64,000 nucleotides of DNA from MW101C3 sp943367595 (GTDB lineage: Bacteria; Cyanobacteriota; Cyanobacteriia; PCC-6307; Cyanobiaceae). Below, piece after piece: positions 33,404 to 42,750 of this stretch (positions are counted from its first letter, which is position 1; each line of letters starts with the position of its first letter). The notes below the pieces were generated by a model. The model was not told where the DNA came from. It worked only from the letters and a program-made list of their open reading frames with translations, and ran no database searches. Made by a program: the position numbers and the translations under genes. The stretch is from positions 1 to 64,000 of the forward strand of contig CALRJS020000003.1 in assembly GCA_943367595.1 (NCBI GenBank). Reading direction: 5' to 3'.

Positions 33404-34825
33404 GTGTCTGCCCTTGAAACCTTCGATCACTTCCGAGCAAATCTGTTCGCTGGCATTCAGCAGCCTCAGCTGCGTCGCCTGGGCGTGTTCCTGCTGGCCG
33501 CGGGAGCTGGCCTGTTGCCCCTGATGGCGGGATCGGCCCATGCCGCTCTGACCAAAGTTCCCACCAACGGCGCCGACACCCTGTTGATGCTGATGGGTTC
33601 CGCCCTCGTGTTGCTGATGACACCGGGCCTTGCCGTCTTCTACGGAGGCTTCACCCGCGCCAAGAATGTGCTCAACACGATGATGATGAGCTTCTTCATG
33701 ATGGGGCTTGTCGGTGTTCTTTGGGTGGTGATCGGCTACAGCCTTTCCTTCGGTGTGGGCTTCAAAAGTCCGTTCATCGGCGGCCTGGAGTTCTTCATGA
33801 TGAATGGAGTTGGAGGTCCATTGGGTGATGCACCTCTGGCCGATGGCTTCGCGATCAGCGCCACCAGTTTTGCTCTGTTTCAGGGCATGTTCGCCATCAT
33901 CACCCCGGCGCTGATCAGTGGTGCGCTCGTGGAACGGATCAGCTTCAAGGCATGGTTCTGGTTCACCCTGCTCTGGAGTGTGTTCATTTACTGCCCGATG
34001 GCCCACATGGTCTGGGGCGGTGGCTTCATCGGACCGCTCGGCTCGATTGGCGCCATCGATTTTGCCGGTGGAACAGTGGTGCACATCGCCTCAGGCGTAG
34101 CCGCTCTGGTTGCCGCGGCGATCGTCGGACCACGCAACGCCTTTCCCGATGCCACGCGCCCACCGCACAACGTGCCGTTCATTCTTCTCGGTGCAGGCCT
34201 GTTGTGGTTCGGCTGGTTCGGCTTCAACGGCGCCAGCTATTTCGCCGCTGCAGGAGCTGGCCTGTGTTTCGTTACCACCTCCACATCCGCATCGGCCGGC
34301 ATGCTCACCTGGTGCCTGATCGAATGGTTCAAAGGGGGCAAGCCCACCGCCGTCGGCGCAGCCACAGGAGCCGTGGCGGGCCTGGTGGGAATCACCCCAG
34401 CGGCCGGCTTCGTGACGATCGGAACCTCCCTGCTGTTCGGGGCGCTGACCGCGGCGGCGTGCTTCATCGCCATCCAGATCAAATCCGCCATCAAATTTGA
34501 CGACTCCCTGGATACCTTCATGGTGCACGGCGTCGGCGGAACCGTGGGAGCCCTGCTCACTGGCCTGCTGGCCGCCAGCGTGCTCGTTCCTGAGGATTAC
34601 TTCCCCCTTTCCGCCAGAATCCTCGCCGAAAGCGGAAACTTCGGCCTGTTCATTGCTCAGTTCAAGGCCACAATTCTCACCTATGCCTTCGTTGGCATCG
34701 GTACCGCCATCATTCTCTACGTCGTGAAAGCCAGCTGTGGGCTGCGCCTTGAGCCTGACGATGAAGAGCGTGGCGTGGACATCGTTTGCCACGGAGAGGA
34801 AGCCTACGAGCCAATGACGAATTAG
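33404..34825 (+). CDS. amt: Ammonium transporter
   Basis: The protein is 473 residues from GTG 33404, which has GGGGG a few bases upstream. A signal-like N-terminus (LGVFLLAAGAGLLPLMAGSA) is typical of cyanobacterial Amt1. Then come eleven transmembrane segments with family motifs ALVLLMTPGLAVFYGGFTRA, GGTVVHIASGVAALVAA, LLWFGWFGFNGAS and DTFMVHGVGGTVGALLTGLL, including the twin pore histidines. It takes up NH4+ across the plasma membrane. The PII gene follows about 190 bases downstream on the same strand, the classic amt-glnB pairing in which PII can plug the channel. Confidence 0.93.
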   Translation: MSALETFDHFRANLFAGIQQPQLRRLGVFLLAAGAGLLPLMAGSAHAALTKVPTNGADTLLMLMGSALVLLMTPGLAVFYGGFTRAKNVLNTMMMSFFMMGLVGVLWVVIGYSLSFGVGFKSPFIGGLEFFMMNGVGGPLGDAPLADGFAISATSFALFQGMFAIITPALISGALVERISFKAWFWFTLLWSVFIYCPMAHMVWGGGFIGPLGSIGAIDFAGGTVVHIASGVAALVAAAIVGPRNAFPDATRPPHNVPFILLGAGLLWFGWFGFNGASYFAAAGAGLCFVTTSTSASAGMLTWCLIEWFKGGKPTAVGAATGAVAGLVGITPAAGFVTIGTSLLFGALTAAACFIAIQIKSAIKFDDSLDTFMVHGVGGTVGALLTGLLAASVLVPEDYFPLSARILAESGNFGLFIAQFKATILTYAFVGIGTAIILYVVKASCGLRLEPDDEERGVDIVCHGEEAYEPMTN

Positions 34826-35017
34826 AATTTATTTGGTAGCTTTGCACAATTGGCCAGAACCTGCCTAAGCTCAGGCCTGGCTTCTTTCAGCCCAAACCCC
34901 AACCAGCGGCTGAGTCAGCTCCTCCCGGGCACTTAACCGCTGTGGCCATCGCTTTCTGCCGTTGGCCGTTGGGTGGGCACCCACCAGTCCCTTCATCACC
35001 GCCTTACTGAATTCACC

Positions 35018-35356
35018 ATGAAAAAAATCGAAGCGATCATCCGGCCCACCAAAATCGATGATGTGAAAACAGCCTTGGTGAATGCCGGAATCATCGGCAT
35101 GACCATCACCGATGTGCGTGGCTTCGGCAGACAGAAGGGCCAGGTGGAAACCTATCGCGGTGCGGAATACACCATTGAATTCATCACCAAGGTGAAGGTG
35201 GAAGTGGTCGTCGAAGACGACAAGGTGGACACCGTGATCGCCGCAATCACAGGCCCTTCCCGCACCGGTGAAATCGGCGACGGCAAGATCTTCGTGCTGC
35301 CTGTGGAGGCTGTGGTGCGCATCCGCACCTCGGAAACAGGAGCGGCCGCGATCTAA
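35018..35356 (+). CDS. glnB: Nitrogen regulatory protein PII (with Ala at position 49)
   Basis: The protein is 112 residues, the standard PII length. PII senses 2-oxoglutarate and ATP/ADP and controls N-acetylglutamate kinase, PipX, Amt and others. Family motifs are MKKIEAIIRPTKIDDVKTAL, the T-loop YRGAEYTIEF with Tyr51, and the C-terminal signature TGEIGDGKIFVLPVEAVVRI. In Synechococcus PII residue 49 is the phosphorylated Ser (RGSEY); here the codon is GCG, Ala. That would abolish the classical phosphorylation site while leaving Tyr51. It lies 192 bases after amt; I found no exact NtcA consensus in that gap. Confidence 0.95.
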   Translation: MKKIEAIIRPTKIDDVKTALVNAGIIGMTITDVRGFGRQKGQVETYRGAEYTIEFITKVKVEVVVEDDKVDTVIAAITGPSRTGEIGDGKIFVLPVEAVVRIRTSETGAAAI

Positions 35357-35412
35357 CGCTCTCCTCCAAACCTGAGCGTACGATCATCGTCTGAAAGCGT
35401 CTGAGCCGACCC

Positions 35413-37308
35413 TTGAGCAACGATCCACGCGGATCAGGCACCCAGTCGCTCAGACGCCTGCTGATCGGAGCCCCGCTTCCCACCAGCGCCCACGCCGAGG
35501 AACGGCTCACCAACGCCGAAGCTCTCGCCATCCTCAGCTCTGACGCCCTCTCCTCGGTGGCTTATGCCACCCAGGAGATCGTGCTGGTGCTGGGCATGGC
35601 CGGGGCCGCCGCTCTGCAGTTCACGCTGCCGATCACAGGCTTGATCGTGGCGCTGATGCTGGTGGTGGCGATCAGCTACCGGCAAACCATCAAGGCCTAT
35701 CCCCATGGGGGTGGCTCCTACCGGGTGTCGCACGACAACCTCGGCGTGATCCCCGGCCTGTGCGCCGCCGCGTCCCTGTCGATCGACTACACACTCACCG
35801 TGGCGGTGAGCACAGCCGCCGGCATCGCCGCGCTCACCTCCTATTTCCCCGGCCTCGACGCCCTGCGCGAACCGTTGTGCCTGGTGGCCGTGGGCTTGCT
35901 GATGCTCGCCAACCTGCGCGGTGTGCGCTCCACGGCCCGGCTGCTGAGCCTGCCCACCTTTCTGTTCATGGGAACGGTGTTCACGCTGGTGGTGGCTGGC
36001 CTGATCCAATGGGGCCAGGGGTCGCTCATCGCTCAGCCGCTGGCCGAGCAGAGCCGGCTGCTGACCAGCGAGCACGGCACCACGCTGGCGGCACTGGGGC
36101 CGGTGCTGCTGATGCGCGCCTTCAGCTCCGGCTGCGCCGCCCTCACCGGCATCGAGGCGATCAGCGACAGCGTGATGGCCTTCAAGCCGGTGGAGTGGCG
36201 CAATGCCCGCCGCGTGCTCACTGTGATGGTGATCCTGCTGGCGTTGATGTTCAGCGGCATCAGCGCCCTGGCCACCGAGCTGGGGCTGGTGGCGCAGGAC
36301 ACCGGCCCCACCCTGCTTTATCAGCTGGGGGAGCGCATCTTCGGCAATGGGCCACTGCTGCTGCTGCTGCAGCTCGCCACCCTGCTGATCCTGCTGCTGG
36401 CCGCCAACACCGCCTTCGCCGACTTTCCCCGCCTGGCCGCCTTCCTGGCCCAGGACGGCTTCATGCCCCGCCAGCTGGCTTCCCTCGGCGACCGGCTCGT
36501 GTTCACCAACGGCATCGTGCTGCTGAGCAGCTTCGCGGCGGTGCTGTTGCTGGTGTTCGACGGCAGCGTCACCCGCTTGATCGCGCTGTATGCCGTGGGG
36601 GTGTTCGCCAGCTTCACGCTCTCGCAGGCCGGGATGGTGATGCACTGGTGGAGGGGGCGCAGCAGCGCCGAGGGCTGGCGAGGCAAGGCGCTGGTGAACG
36701 GGCTGGGCTGCCTGGTCACCGGGCTGGTCTGCGGCGTGCTGCTGTTCAGCAAGTTCTCCGAGGGGGCCTGGCTGGTGGTGGTGGGCGTGCCGCTGCTGGT
36801 GAGCCTGTTTCTGGCGATCAAGACCCACTACGGCCGCATGGCCCGCCGCCTCGATCTCAACCCTGACGCCCCGCTCAGCCTGCCGCCGGCCCCCGCCCAG
36901 GGCGGCACTCCGGTGGTGGTGATGGTGGGCGCACTCAACCGCGGCAGCGCCGATGCCGTGCGTTACGCCCGCAGCATCGCCGGCCCACTGGTGGCGGTGC
37001 ATGTGGATCTCGATGGCAGCGGAGCCGAAAACTTCCGCCAGCAATGGCGCCAGCGGCTGCCCCAGGTGCGCCTGGTGGTGCTGCCCTCCCCCTACCGCTC
37101 GCTGGTGGATCCGATCACCTCCTTCGTGCACCGCTTCGAAGCGGAGCACAACAAAGATCCCACCAGCTTCTGCACCGTGGTGCTGCCCGTGTACGTCACG
37201 CGCCGCCCCTGGGAGAAGCTGCTGCACAACCAATCGGCACTGAATCTGCGCCGGGCCCTGCGCAACGGCGGCACCCGCGTGGTCACCACCGTGGGCTTCT
37301 ATCTCTGA
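35413..37308 (+). CDS. APC-superfamily permease, KimA-like (possible potassium importer)
   Basis: The protein is 631 residues from TTG 35413. The N-terminus SLRRLLIGAPLPTS...NAEALAILSSDALSSVAYATQE matches the KimA/YdaO branch of the APC superfamily (LAILSSDALSSVAY). About twelve transmembrane helices follow (e.g. KAYPHGGGSYRVSHDNLG). The C-terminal soluble part (about 500-631) has VVVMVGALNRGSADAVRYAR and ends GGTRVVTTVGFYL, resembling the cytoplasmic domain of KimA. K+/H+ symport is inferred from family only; amino-acid transport is the alternative. The gap to glnB is 56 bases. Confidence 0.85.
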   Translation: MSNDPRGSGTQSLRRLLIGAPLPTSAHAEERLTNAEALAILSSDALSSVAYATQEIVLVLGMAGAAALQFTLPITGLIVALMLVVAISYRQTIKAYPHGGGSYRVSHDNLGVIPGLCAAASLSIDYTLTVAVSTAAGIAALTSYFPGLDALREPLCLVAVGLLMLANLRGVRSTARLLSLPTFLFMGTVFTLVVAGLIQWGQGSLIAQPLAEQSRLLTSEHGTTLAALGPVLLMRAFSSGCAALTGIEAISDSVMAFKPVEWRNARRVLTVMVILLALMFSGISALATELGLVAQDTGPTLLYQLGERIFGNGPLLLLLQLATLLILLLAANTAFADFPRLAAFLAQDGFMPRQLASLGDRLVFTNGIVLLSSFAAVLLLVFDGSVTRLIALYAVGVFASFTLSQAGMVMHWWRGRSSAEGWRGKALVNGLGCLVTGLVCGVLLFSKFSEGAWLVVVGVPLLVSLFLAIKTHYGRMARRLDLNPDAPLSLPPAPAQGGTPVVVMVGALNRGSADAVRYARSIAGPLVAVHVDLDGSGAENFRQQWRQRLPQVRLVVLPSPYRSLVDPITSFVHRFEAEHNKDPTSFCTVVLPVYVTRRPWEKLLHNQSALNLRRALRNGGTRVVTTVGFYL

Positions 37309-37432
37309 CCCTGCACTGATCCAGCTCTGATCCCAGCTTGAGCCCGCAGCGATCCCACTCTGGGCCCGCCGGAATCTCCCTACCCTCGGCAGCAGCGCGT
37401 TCAGACCGCTCGATCCCATCACCTCTGTTTCC

Positions 37433-38170
37433 TTGCTCCTTCCTGCTCTGATCGCCCCCACCGCCCACCTCAGCCCTGGGGCGTTGTTCAGCCAGTCGTC
37501 GCTGTTCGGCTTCGGGATCGCCTTCAGCCCGCTGCACATCGCCGTGGTGGCGCTGCTGCTGCTGGGCCCTTTCCCGCTGCGGCGCTCCTTCGCCTACGTG
37601 AGCGGCTGGGCGATGGCCAACGGCCTGGCGATCCTCGCCCTGATGCTGGTGGGCGATCGCTTTTCCCTGGCCCTCAACCACGGCGAGCAGGGGCAGGTGG
37701 CGATTGACCTGGTGGGGGCGGTGGCCCTGCTGGGCATCGGCCTGTTCCAGCTCACCCCGGCGGCCGAGCTCGGCCACGAGGGCATGGCGGTGAAGCTGCT
37801 CAACCAGCTGCCCGATGTGCGCACGCCGTTGCTGGTGCTGATCGGTGCCACCAGCGCCCTGCTCACGCCGGAAAACCTGGTGTTCTATCTCAAGGAAGCG
37901 GGCCTGCTGCTGGTGAACCAGCCGGGGGTGAGCCGCGATCTGGAGCTCACCGGTGTGTTCGTGCTGGTGGCCAGCTCGCTGCTGCTGCTGCCGCCGCTGG
38001 CCTGGATCGCCACCGGTGGCGGCATCCGCGAGCCGCTGCTGCAGGTGGAAGGCTGGCTGGTGCACCGGGCCGAATGGGTGGTGGGCGTGCTTGCCCTGCT
38101 GATCAGCGCCTACCTGGCCTGGGAAGGCCTGCACGGCTTGTGGATGCTGCACGGAGCCGCGCCGCTGTGA
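37433..38170 (+). CDS. GAP-family membrane protein (LysE-like fold)
   Basis: The protein is 245 residues from TTG 37433 with about six transmembrane segments (FGIAFSPLHIAVVALLLLGP; LVGAVALLGIGLFQLTPAAE; GVFVLVASSLLLLPPLAWIA). The opening ...AFSPLHIAVVALLLL resembles the SPxxI motif of GAP/Sap-type small exporters related to LysE. No substrate can be assigned. It overlaps the next gene (GTGA at 38167-38170), suggesting coexpression with that antiporter. Confidence 0.65.
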   Translation: MLLPALIAPTAHLSPGALFSQSSLFGFGIAFSPLHIAVVALLLLGPFPLRRSFAYVSGWAMANGLAILALMLVGDRFSLALNHGEQGQVAIDLVGAVALLGIGLFQLTPAAELGHEGMAVKLLNQLPDVRTPLLVLIGATSALLTPENLVFYLKEAGLLLVNQPGVSRDLELTGVFVLVASSLLLLPPLAWIATGGGIREPLLQVEGWLVHRAEWVVGVLALLISAYLAWEGLHGLWMLHGAAPL

Positions 38171-39423
38171 TCGCGCCCGAGCCACTGAGCACCCTGTCGG
38201 CGGTGCTGGTGGCTCTGGCCCTGGTGATCGTGGTGTCGAAACTGCTGGGGCGCCTGCTGGCCCGCTTCGATCAGCCGGCGGTGATCGGCGAGATCCTGGG
38301 CGGCATCGTGCTGGGGCCCTCCTTGCTGGGGGCGGTGGCACCCCAGCTGCAGCAGGCGGTGTTTTCTGCGACGGTGCTGCCCCAGCTCAACCTGCTCTCG
38401 CAGCTGGGCCTGATCCTGTTCATGTTTCTGGTGGGGCTGGAGGTGAACCCGGAGCATCTGCGCGGCCGGATGCGGCTGGCGGCGCGGATCTCGCTGGCGG
38501 GCATCGCTCTGCCGCTGCTGCTGGGGGTGCTGCTGGCCGTAGGCCTGGAGAGCGTGCTTCCAGAGCTGTTGCCGGGAGATCGCACCCTGCCGGGCCTGTT
38601 GTTCATGGGCACGGCGATGGCGATCACGGCCTTTCCGGTGCTGTCGCGCCTGCTCAAGGAACGGGGGCTGCTGGGGCTGCCGCTCGGACAGCTGGTGATC
38701 AGCTGCGCCGCGATCGACGACGTGGTGAGCTGGGTGCTGCTGGCGGCGGTGGTGTCGTTCACCCGCTCCGGATCGGCACTGGGCGCCCTGCCGGCGCTGA
38801 TCGGCACCCTGGCCTGGGCACTGCTGCTGCTGCTGGGTCTGAGGCCGTTGATGCACCGGCTCCAGGAGCACTACCGGCGTGAGCGGCAGTTGAGCCCGAT
38901 CCTGGTGTCGTTGCTGTTCGCCGGAGCGATTCTCTCGGCCGTGATCACCGACTGGATCGGTGTGCACTACATCTTCGGTGCGTTTCTGTTCGGCCTGGCC
39001 CTGCCCCGCTACGGCCCGCTGCTGCGCCGCCTGCGGCTGCACATCGAGGATCTGGTGCTCACCTTGCTGCTGCCGGTGTTCTTCGCCATCAGCGGCCTCA
39101 ACACCCGGATCGCGGATCTCGATCAGCCGCTGCTGTGGCTGGCCCTGCTGGCAGTGCTGGGAGTGGCGATCGGCGGCAAGTTCATCGGCTGCTGGGCGAT
39201 GGCCCGCCAGGGAGGCTTGCCTGCCCAGCAGGCGGAGGCGGTGGGCTGGCTGATGAACACCCGCGGGCTCACCGAACTGGTGATCCTCAACGTGGCCCTG
39301 AGCCTGGGCGTGATCAGCACCACCCTGTTCACAATGATGGTGGTGATGGCCCTGGTGACCACCGCCATGGCGTCTCCGCTGCTTAGCAGGCTGGGGCTCA
39401 GCCCGGCAGCATCACCCGGTTGA
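38167..39423 (+). CDS. Cation/proton antiporter, CPA2 (KefB/NapA) family
   Basis: The protein is 418 residues from GTG 38167, which overlaps the preceding stop. Motifs: FDQPAVIGEILGGIVLGPSL, LGLILFMFLVGLEVNPEHL, GTAMAITAFPVLSRLLKERG and AIDDVVSWVLLA with the paired Asp residues of the transport site, then LMNTRGLTELVILNVALSLG. It exchanges Na+ or K+ for H+ across the membrane. No C-terminal TrkA/RCK domain is present. Its 3' end overlaps the 3' end of the convergent cupS gene by about 26 bases. Confidence 0.9.
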   Translation: MIAPEPLSTLSAVLVALALVIVVSKLLGRLLARFDQPAVIGEILGGIVLGPSLLGAVAPQLQQAVFSATVLPQLNLLSQLGLILFMFLVGLEVNPEHLRGRMRLAARISLAGIALPLLLGVLLAVGLESVLPELLPGDRTLPGLLFMGTAMAITAFPVLSRLLKERGLLGLPLGQLVISCAAIDDVVSWVLLAAVVSFTRSGSALGALPALIGTLAWALLLLLGLRPLMHRLQEHYRRERQLSPILVSLLFAGAILSAVITDWIGVHYIFGAFLFGLALPRYGPLLRRLRLHIEDLVLTLLLPVFFAISGLNTRIADLDQPLLWLALLAVLGVAIGGKFIGCWAMARQGGLPAQQAEAVGWLMNTRGLTELVILNVALSLGVISTTLFTMMVVMALVTTAMASPLLSRLGLSPAASPG

Positions 39424-39799
39424 TCACGTGAACGATGCCGTTGTCGCAGACGATGTCGGCGGAGAGCACGGAGGCATTCTTCACCTCAAAAGGCTCGGCG
39501 CGGCGGATCGGGATCGGGGCACCCTCCAGGCTCTCCCAGCTGGGCTGATCCACCAGCTCGCTGCGACTGTGAGCGCCGGCGAGCACGTGGAACTTGAGGA
39601 TGCGCGCGAGCTGGGGCGGGTTGTCCACCAGGGTCTGCACGGTGCCGGGCGGCAGGGCGGCGAAGGCTTCGTCCACCGGGGCGAACACCGTGAAGGGGCC
39701 AGGGCTCTCCAGGGCTGCGGTGAGGCCGGCCACCTCCACCGCTGTGAGCAGGGTGGAGAACAGGCCGGCGCCTTTGGCGGTTTCGATGATGTTGGCCAT
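39398..39799 (-). CDS. cupS: Fasciclin-domain protein, CupS of the NDH-1 CO2-uptake complex
   Basis: The protein is 133 residues, a single FAS1 domain: TAKGAGLFSTLLTAVEVAGL, GPFTVFAPVDEAFAALPPGT, LARILKFHVLAGA and the closing DNGIVHVINRVMLPG. There is no signal peptide, unlike most fasciclin proteins. CupS of the NDH-1MS complex is known to have a fasciclin-like fold, and its gene follows cupA in the ndhF3-ndhD3-cupA-cupS operon, exactly the order here (read leftward). It starts 13 bases after cupA. The structural role near CupA is inferred from that family. Confidence 0.85.
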   Translation of the reverse strand: MANIIETAKGAGLFSTLLTAVEVAGLTAALESPGPFTVFAPVDEAFAALPPGTVQTLVDNPPQLARILKFHVLAGAHSRSELVDQPSWESLEGAPIPIRRAEPFEVKNASVLSADIVCDNGIVHVINRVMLPG

Positions 39800-39811
39800 G
39801 GCTGGGAGTCT

Positions 39812-41101
39812 CTAGCGGTAGTCCTGGGTTTGCACATCCCGGAGGCGAGCCTCGGGGCGAAGGAAGCGATCCATCTGGGCCTCGAAGAAGGCCCGGTTGG
39901 CCTTGAGGTGCTCCGGATCGGGATCATCAAGGGGGAACAGCAGGGCGCAGCGCAGCGCCTGGATCACCGCTGAGGTCACGTTGTACATGGAGCGCTGGAA
40001 GGTGATGCCCAGCTGCACGAGGATGTCGTCTTCGCCGCGTTTGTGGTTGCGGTAGAGCTCTACCAGGTAGGGCGGCAGGAAGTGGAGCATGTCCTGCATC
40101 AGCAGGGTGGGCGGGATGCCGGCTGAACCCACCGGGAACACATCGGCATAAAGGATGCCGTAGTGGAAATCCGCCTGCTCCGACGGCACCTGATCAGCCT
40201 GGGCGTTGTAGCTTTTGGTGCCACGGAAAGGGGCCGTGCGATAGAACACCGCTTCCACATACGGCAGGGCCGCCTCATACAGCCAGGTGAAGCCTTCCGA
40301 TTTGGGGATGATCTCGATGCATTCGCCGCCGATGTACACGTGGTGGTAGATCGGCCGCCCCGCCACTGCAAAGATGCCGTTCACCAGAAAGTTCATGGCG
40401 TCGGGAACGCCGGAGAAGCCGCCTTCGTCGTAGATGTCGCTCATCTCGAAGAACACCGGTGCCATCACCTCCCAGAAGAGGCCAAGATTGGCGTAGTAGC
40501 TCATCTTGCGCACCTGCTCCAGGAACATCTCCGGGAACAGCTTGTGCAGGCCAAGCATCAGCGGGTTTCCCTTGAAGTAAGCGAGGATCGCCCGCTCGGC
40601 GTTGGCCTTGTAGGCGTCGCTTTCCAGATAGTCGTAGAAGCGGCCGCCCATGCCCTGGTGCCAGAACATGGCATCCATGCAGGCCTCCGCGAACTCCATA
40701 TTGATGCGGTCGTGCCAGAGGTGATGGAGCAGCTTCGGCAGCTTGCCGGCTTCGCCCTTCTCCATGAACTCCAGCAGCTCCGGGTGGGCCGTGGCCGGCC
40801 CGCGCCAGATGCGCAGCTTGGAATCGTCGCCCGCATAGGAATTGGGCAGGTCGAGGTACTCCTGGCTCGGGAAATACTTGAAGGCCGGCAGGGGATCGAG
40901 GAACACCCGTTCGGCGATGTAGAGCAGATCGCGCCAGTAGAAATCCATCGGCACGGCATAGGCCTTGTAGATGCCGATGATCTGCATCAGGTTTTCCGGC
41001 GTGTCCGGCAGCATCGAGCCGCCGGCTTCGAGCCGCTGCACCACCTCAGCGAAGGGGTGGGTGGAAGGGGGCAGGGCGGTGGCGGGAGTGGTGACGGTCA
41101 T
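39812..41101 (-). CDS. cupA: CO2-hydration protein CupA (ChpY) of NDH-1MS
   Basis: The protein is 429 residues from ATG 41101 (MTVTTPATALPPSTHPFAEV). The core includes NLMQIIGIYKAYAVPMDFYW, LHHLWHDRINMEFAEACMDA, FEMSDIYDEGGFSGVPDAM and YHHVYIGGECIEIIPKSEGF, as in the Chp family. With NdhD3/NdhF3 it couples plastoquinone reduction to conversion of CO2 to bicarbonate on the thylakoid. The A-type (high-affinity, inducible) assignment rests on the neighbouring cupS; CupB operons lack it. ATGA overlap with ndhD3 (41098-41101). Confidence 0.92.
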   Translation of the reverse strand: MTVTTPATALPPSTHPFAEVVQRLEAGGSMLPDTPENLMQIIGIYKAYAVPMDFYWRDLLYIAERVFLDPLPAFKYFPSQEYLDLPNSYAGDDSKLRIWRGPATAHPELLEFMEKGEAGKLPKLLHHLWHDRINMEFAEACMDAMFWHQGMGGRFYDYLESDAYKANAERAILAYFKGNPLMLGLHKLFPEMFLEQVRKMSYYANLGLFWEVMAPVFFEMSDIYDEGGFSGVPDAMNFLVNGIFAVAGRPIYHHVYIGGECIEIIPKSEGFTWLYEAALPYVEAVFYRTAPFRGTKSYNAQADQVPSEQADFHYGILYADVFPVGSAGIPPTLLMQDMLHFLPPYLVELYRNHKRGEDDILVQLGITFQRSMYNVTSAVIQALRCALLFPLDDPDPEHLKANRAFFEAQMDRFLRPEARLRDVQTQDYR

Positions 41102-42729
41102 GGCCGGAGAGCCAGCGGGGTGGGCAGGTGCAGGGGCGCCAGCGGAGCATGGAGCGCCGGGATCGTGAGTGAAGTCAGGAACTTGGCAGGTAGGGCCTGC
41201 GAAGCGTGTGCCTGCGAGGTGAGTGCACGCGCAGGCAGGGTGGCGAGCGTTGGCAGTGCTGCACGAGGGGCAGCCATCGCCAGGGCGTTGATCGGCGGGC
41301 GGGAGAGGGCGAGGGTGCTGGTGGTGTCTTCGCTCCAGCCCAGCAGGATCTGGGGCCAGAGGCCCGCCAGGATCACCAGGAAGGAGAGGGCCAGGGCCGG
41401 CAGCCGCTCCACCCAGGTGGTGCTCACGTAGTCGGCGGTCTTGTTGTCGAGGCGGCCGAAGCCCACCCGGTTGAACAGGCGCACCGCATACACAGCGGTG
41501 AGGCCCGAGGCCAGGATGCAGCCGAGCGTGGGCAGCGGGAACACCGGCCAGCTGCCCTGGAACACCACCATCTCCGCCAGGAAGCCGGCCTGGCCAGGCA
41601 CACCTGCCGCGGCCATCAGGGCCAGCAGCAGCAGGCCCAGGGTGAAGGGCAGGCCCCGGCTGGGGTTCATCAGGCCGGAGAGAGCGGCGATCTCGGTGGT
41701 GCCCGTTTTCGCCTCGATCTTGCCGACCAGACAGAACAGCAGGGCCACAATCATGCCCTGGGCGAGGATCTGGGCAATCGCCCCCTGCAGGCTCAACGGC
41801 GTGGCTGCGGCCAGCGCCAGCACCAGCAGGCCCATGTGGCCCAGGGCACTGAAGGCCACCAGGCGACGCATGTCCGTCTGGGCGATGGCATTGAGGGCGC
41901 CGTAGAGGGCGCTGACCATGCCCACCACAGCAATCCACGGCGACCACTCGGCCCAGGTGTCGCCCAGCATGCCGATGCCGAAGCGCAGCAGGCCGTAGGC
42001 CCCCAGCTTCGAGACCACACCGGCGAGCTGCATGGCCACGGGCGTGGAGGCCTGGCTGTAAGTGAGCGGTTGCCAGCCGTGCAGCGGAAAGATCGGCATC
42101 TTGAGGCCGAAGGCGAGCAACAGCAGGGCCAGGATCCAGCGGCTGGCGCCCTCGGGCAGCACCGCCTTGGCCATGTCGGCGTAGGCGAAGCTGAAGCCAT
42201 TGCGGTTGAGCAGGGCCAGGGCCAGCACGCCCGCCAGCAGCGCCATCCCCGACACCGCTCCATACATCAGATAGCGGATCGCAGCGGTGGCACGCCGCTC
42301 ACCCCCCCACACCGCCACCAGCAGGGTGGTGGGGATCAGCGTGATCTCGTAGGCCAGCACGAACAGCAGGCCGTTGCAGGCCAGGAAAGCCCCGGTGAGG
42401 CCCACGTTGGTGGCCAGCACCATGGCGTAGAAGAAGCGCCGCCGCGGCTGGCTGATCGGCGTGGCGAACACCGCCATGAAGGAGAGCAGGGCGGTGAGGC
42501 CGGCCAGTGGCAGCGACAGGCCATCCAGGCCCAGGTGAAGCTCCAGGCCGAGCTGGGGCAGCCAGGCCTGGCGGAGTTCCGGCACCGGATGGCCCGCCAG
42601 CCACAGCAGCATCAGCAGTTGCACCGCCGGAGCGAACACCGCCACCCGGCGAGGCCAGGGCCCCGGCAAGGGGGCGAGACAGAGCAGCAGCACAGCCGCC
42701 AGGGGAAGCAGCAGAAGGGTGAGCAGCAT
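41098..42729 (-). CDS. ndhD3: NAD(P)H dehydrogenase subunit D3 (proton-pumping NDH-1 subunit, CO2 uptake)
   Basis: The protein is 543 residues with about 14 transmembrane helices. Antiporter-like subunit motifs are visible: LAYEITLIPTTLLVAVWGGE (the conserved helix-5 Glu), LLLAFGLKMPIFPLHGWQPL with the pump Lys, TPVAMQLAGVVSKLGAYGLL and LGHMGLLVLALAA. The final ~75 residues are an unusual Ala/Leu/Pro/Ser-rich tail (from about STLALSRPPINALAM) beyond the normal end of the family. The gene overlaps cupA by four bases and starts 21 bases after ndhF3. Confidence 0.93.
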   Translation of the reverse strand: MLLTLLLLPLAAVLLLCLAPLPGPWPRRVAVFAPAVQLLMLLWLAGHPVPELRQAWLPQLGLELHLGLDGLSLPLAGLTALLSFMAVFATPISQPRRRFFYAMVLATNVGLTGAFLACNGLLFVLAYEITLIPTTLLVAVWGGERRATAAIRYLMYGAVSGMALLAGVLALALLNRNGFSFAYADMAKAVLPEGASRWILALLLLAFGLKMPIFPLHGWQPLTYSQASTPVAMQLAGVVSKLGAYGLLRFGIGMLGDTWAEWSPWIAVVGMVSALYGALNAIAQTDMRRLVAFSALGHMGLLVLALAAATPLSLQGAIAQILAQGMIVALLFCLVGKIEAKTGTTEIAALSGLMNPSRGLPFTLGLLLLALMAAAGVPGQAGFLAEMVVFQGSWPVFPLPTLGCILASGLTAVYAVRLFNRVGFGRLDNKTADYVSTTWVERLPALALSFLVILAGLWPQILLGWSEDTTSTLALSRPPINALAMAAPRAALPTLATLPARALTSQAHASQALPAKFLTSLTIPALHAPLAPLHLPTPLALRP

Positions 42730-42750
42730 GGGAGATCTCGATGGTCTGCT

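Noticed and set aside
34826..35017. NtcA site upstream of glnB
   Set aside because: No GTA-N8-TAC or one-mismatch version with a suitable -10 box was found in the amt-glnB gap.
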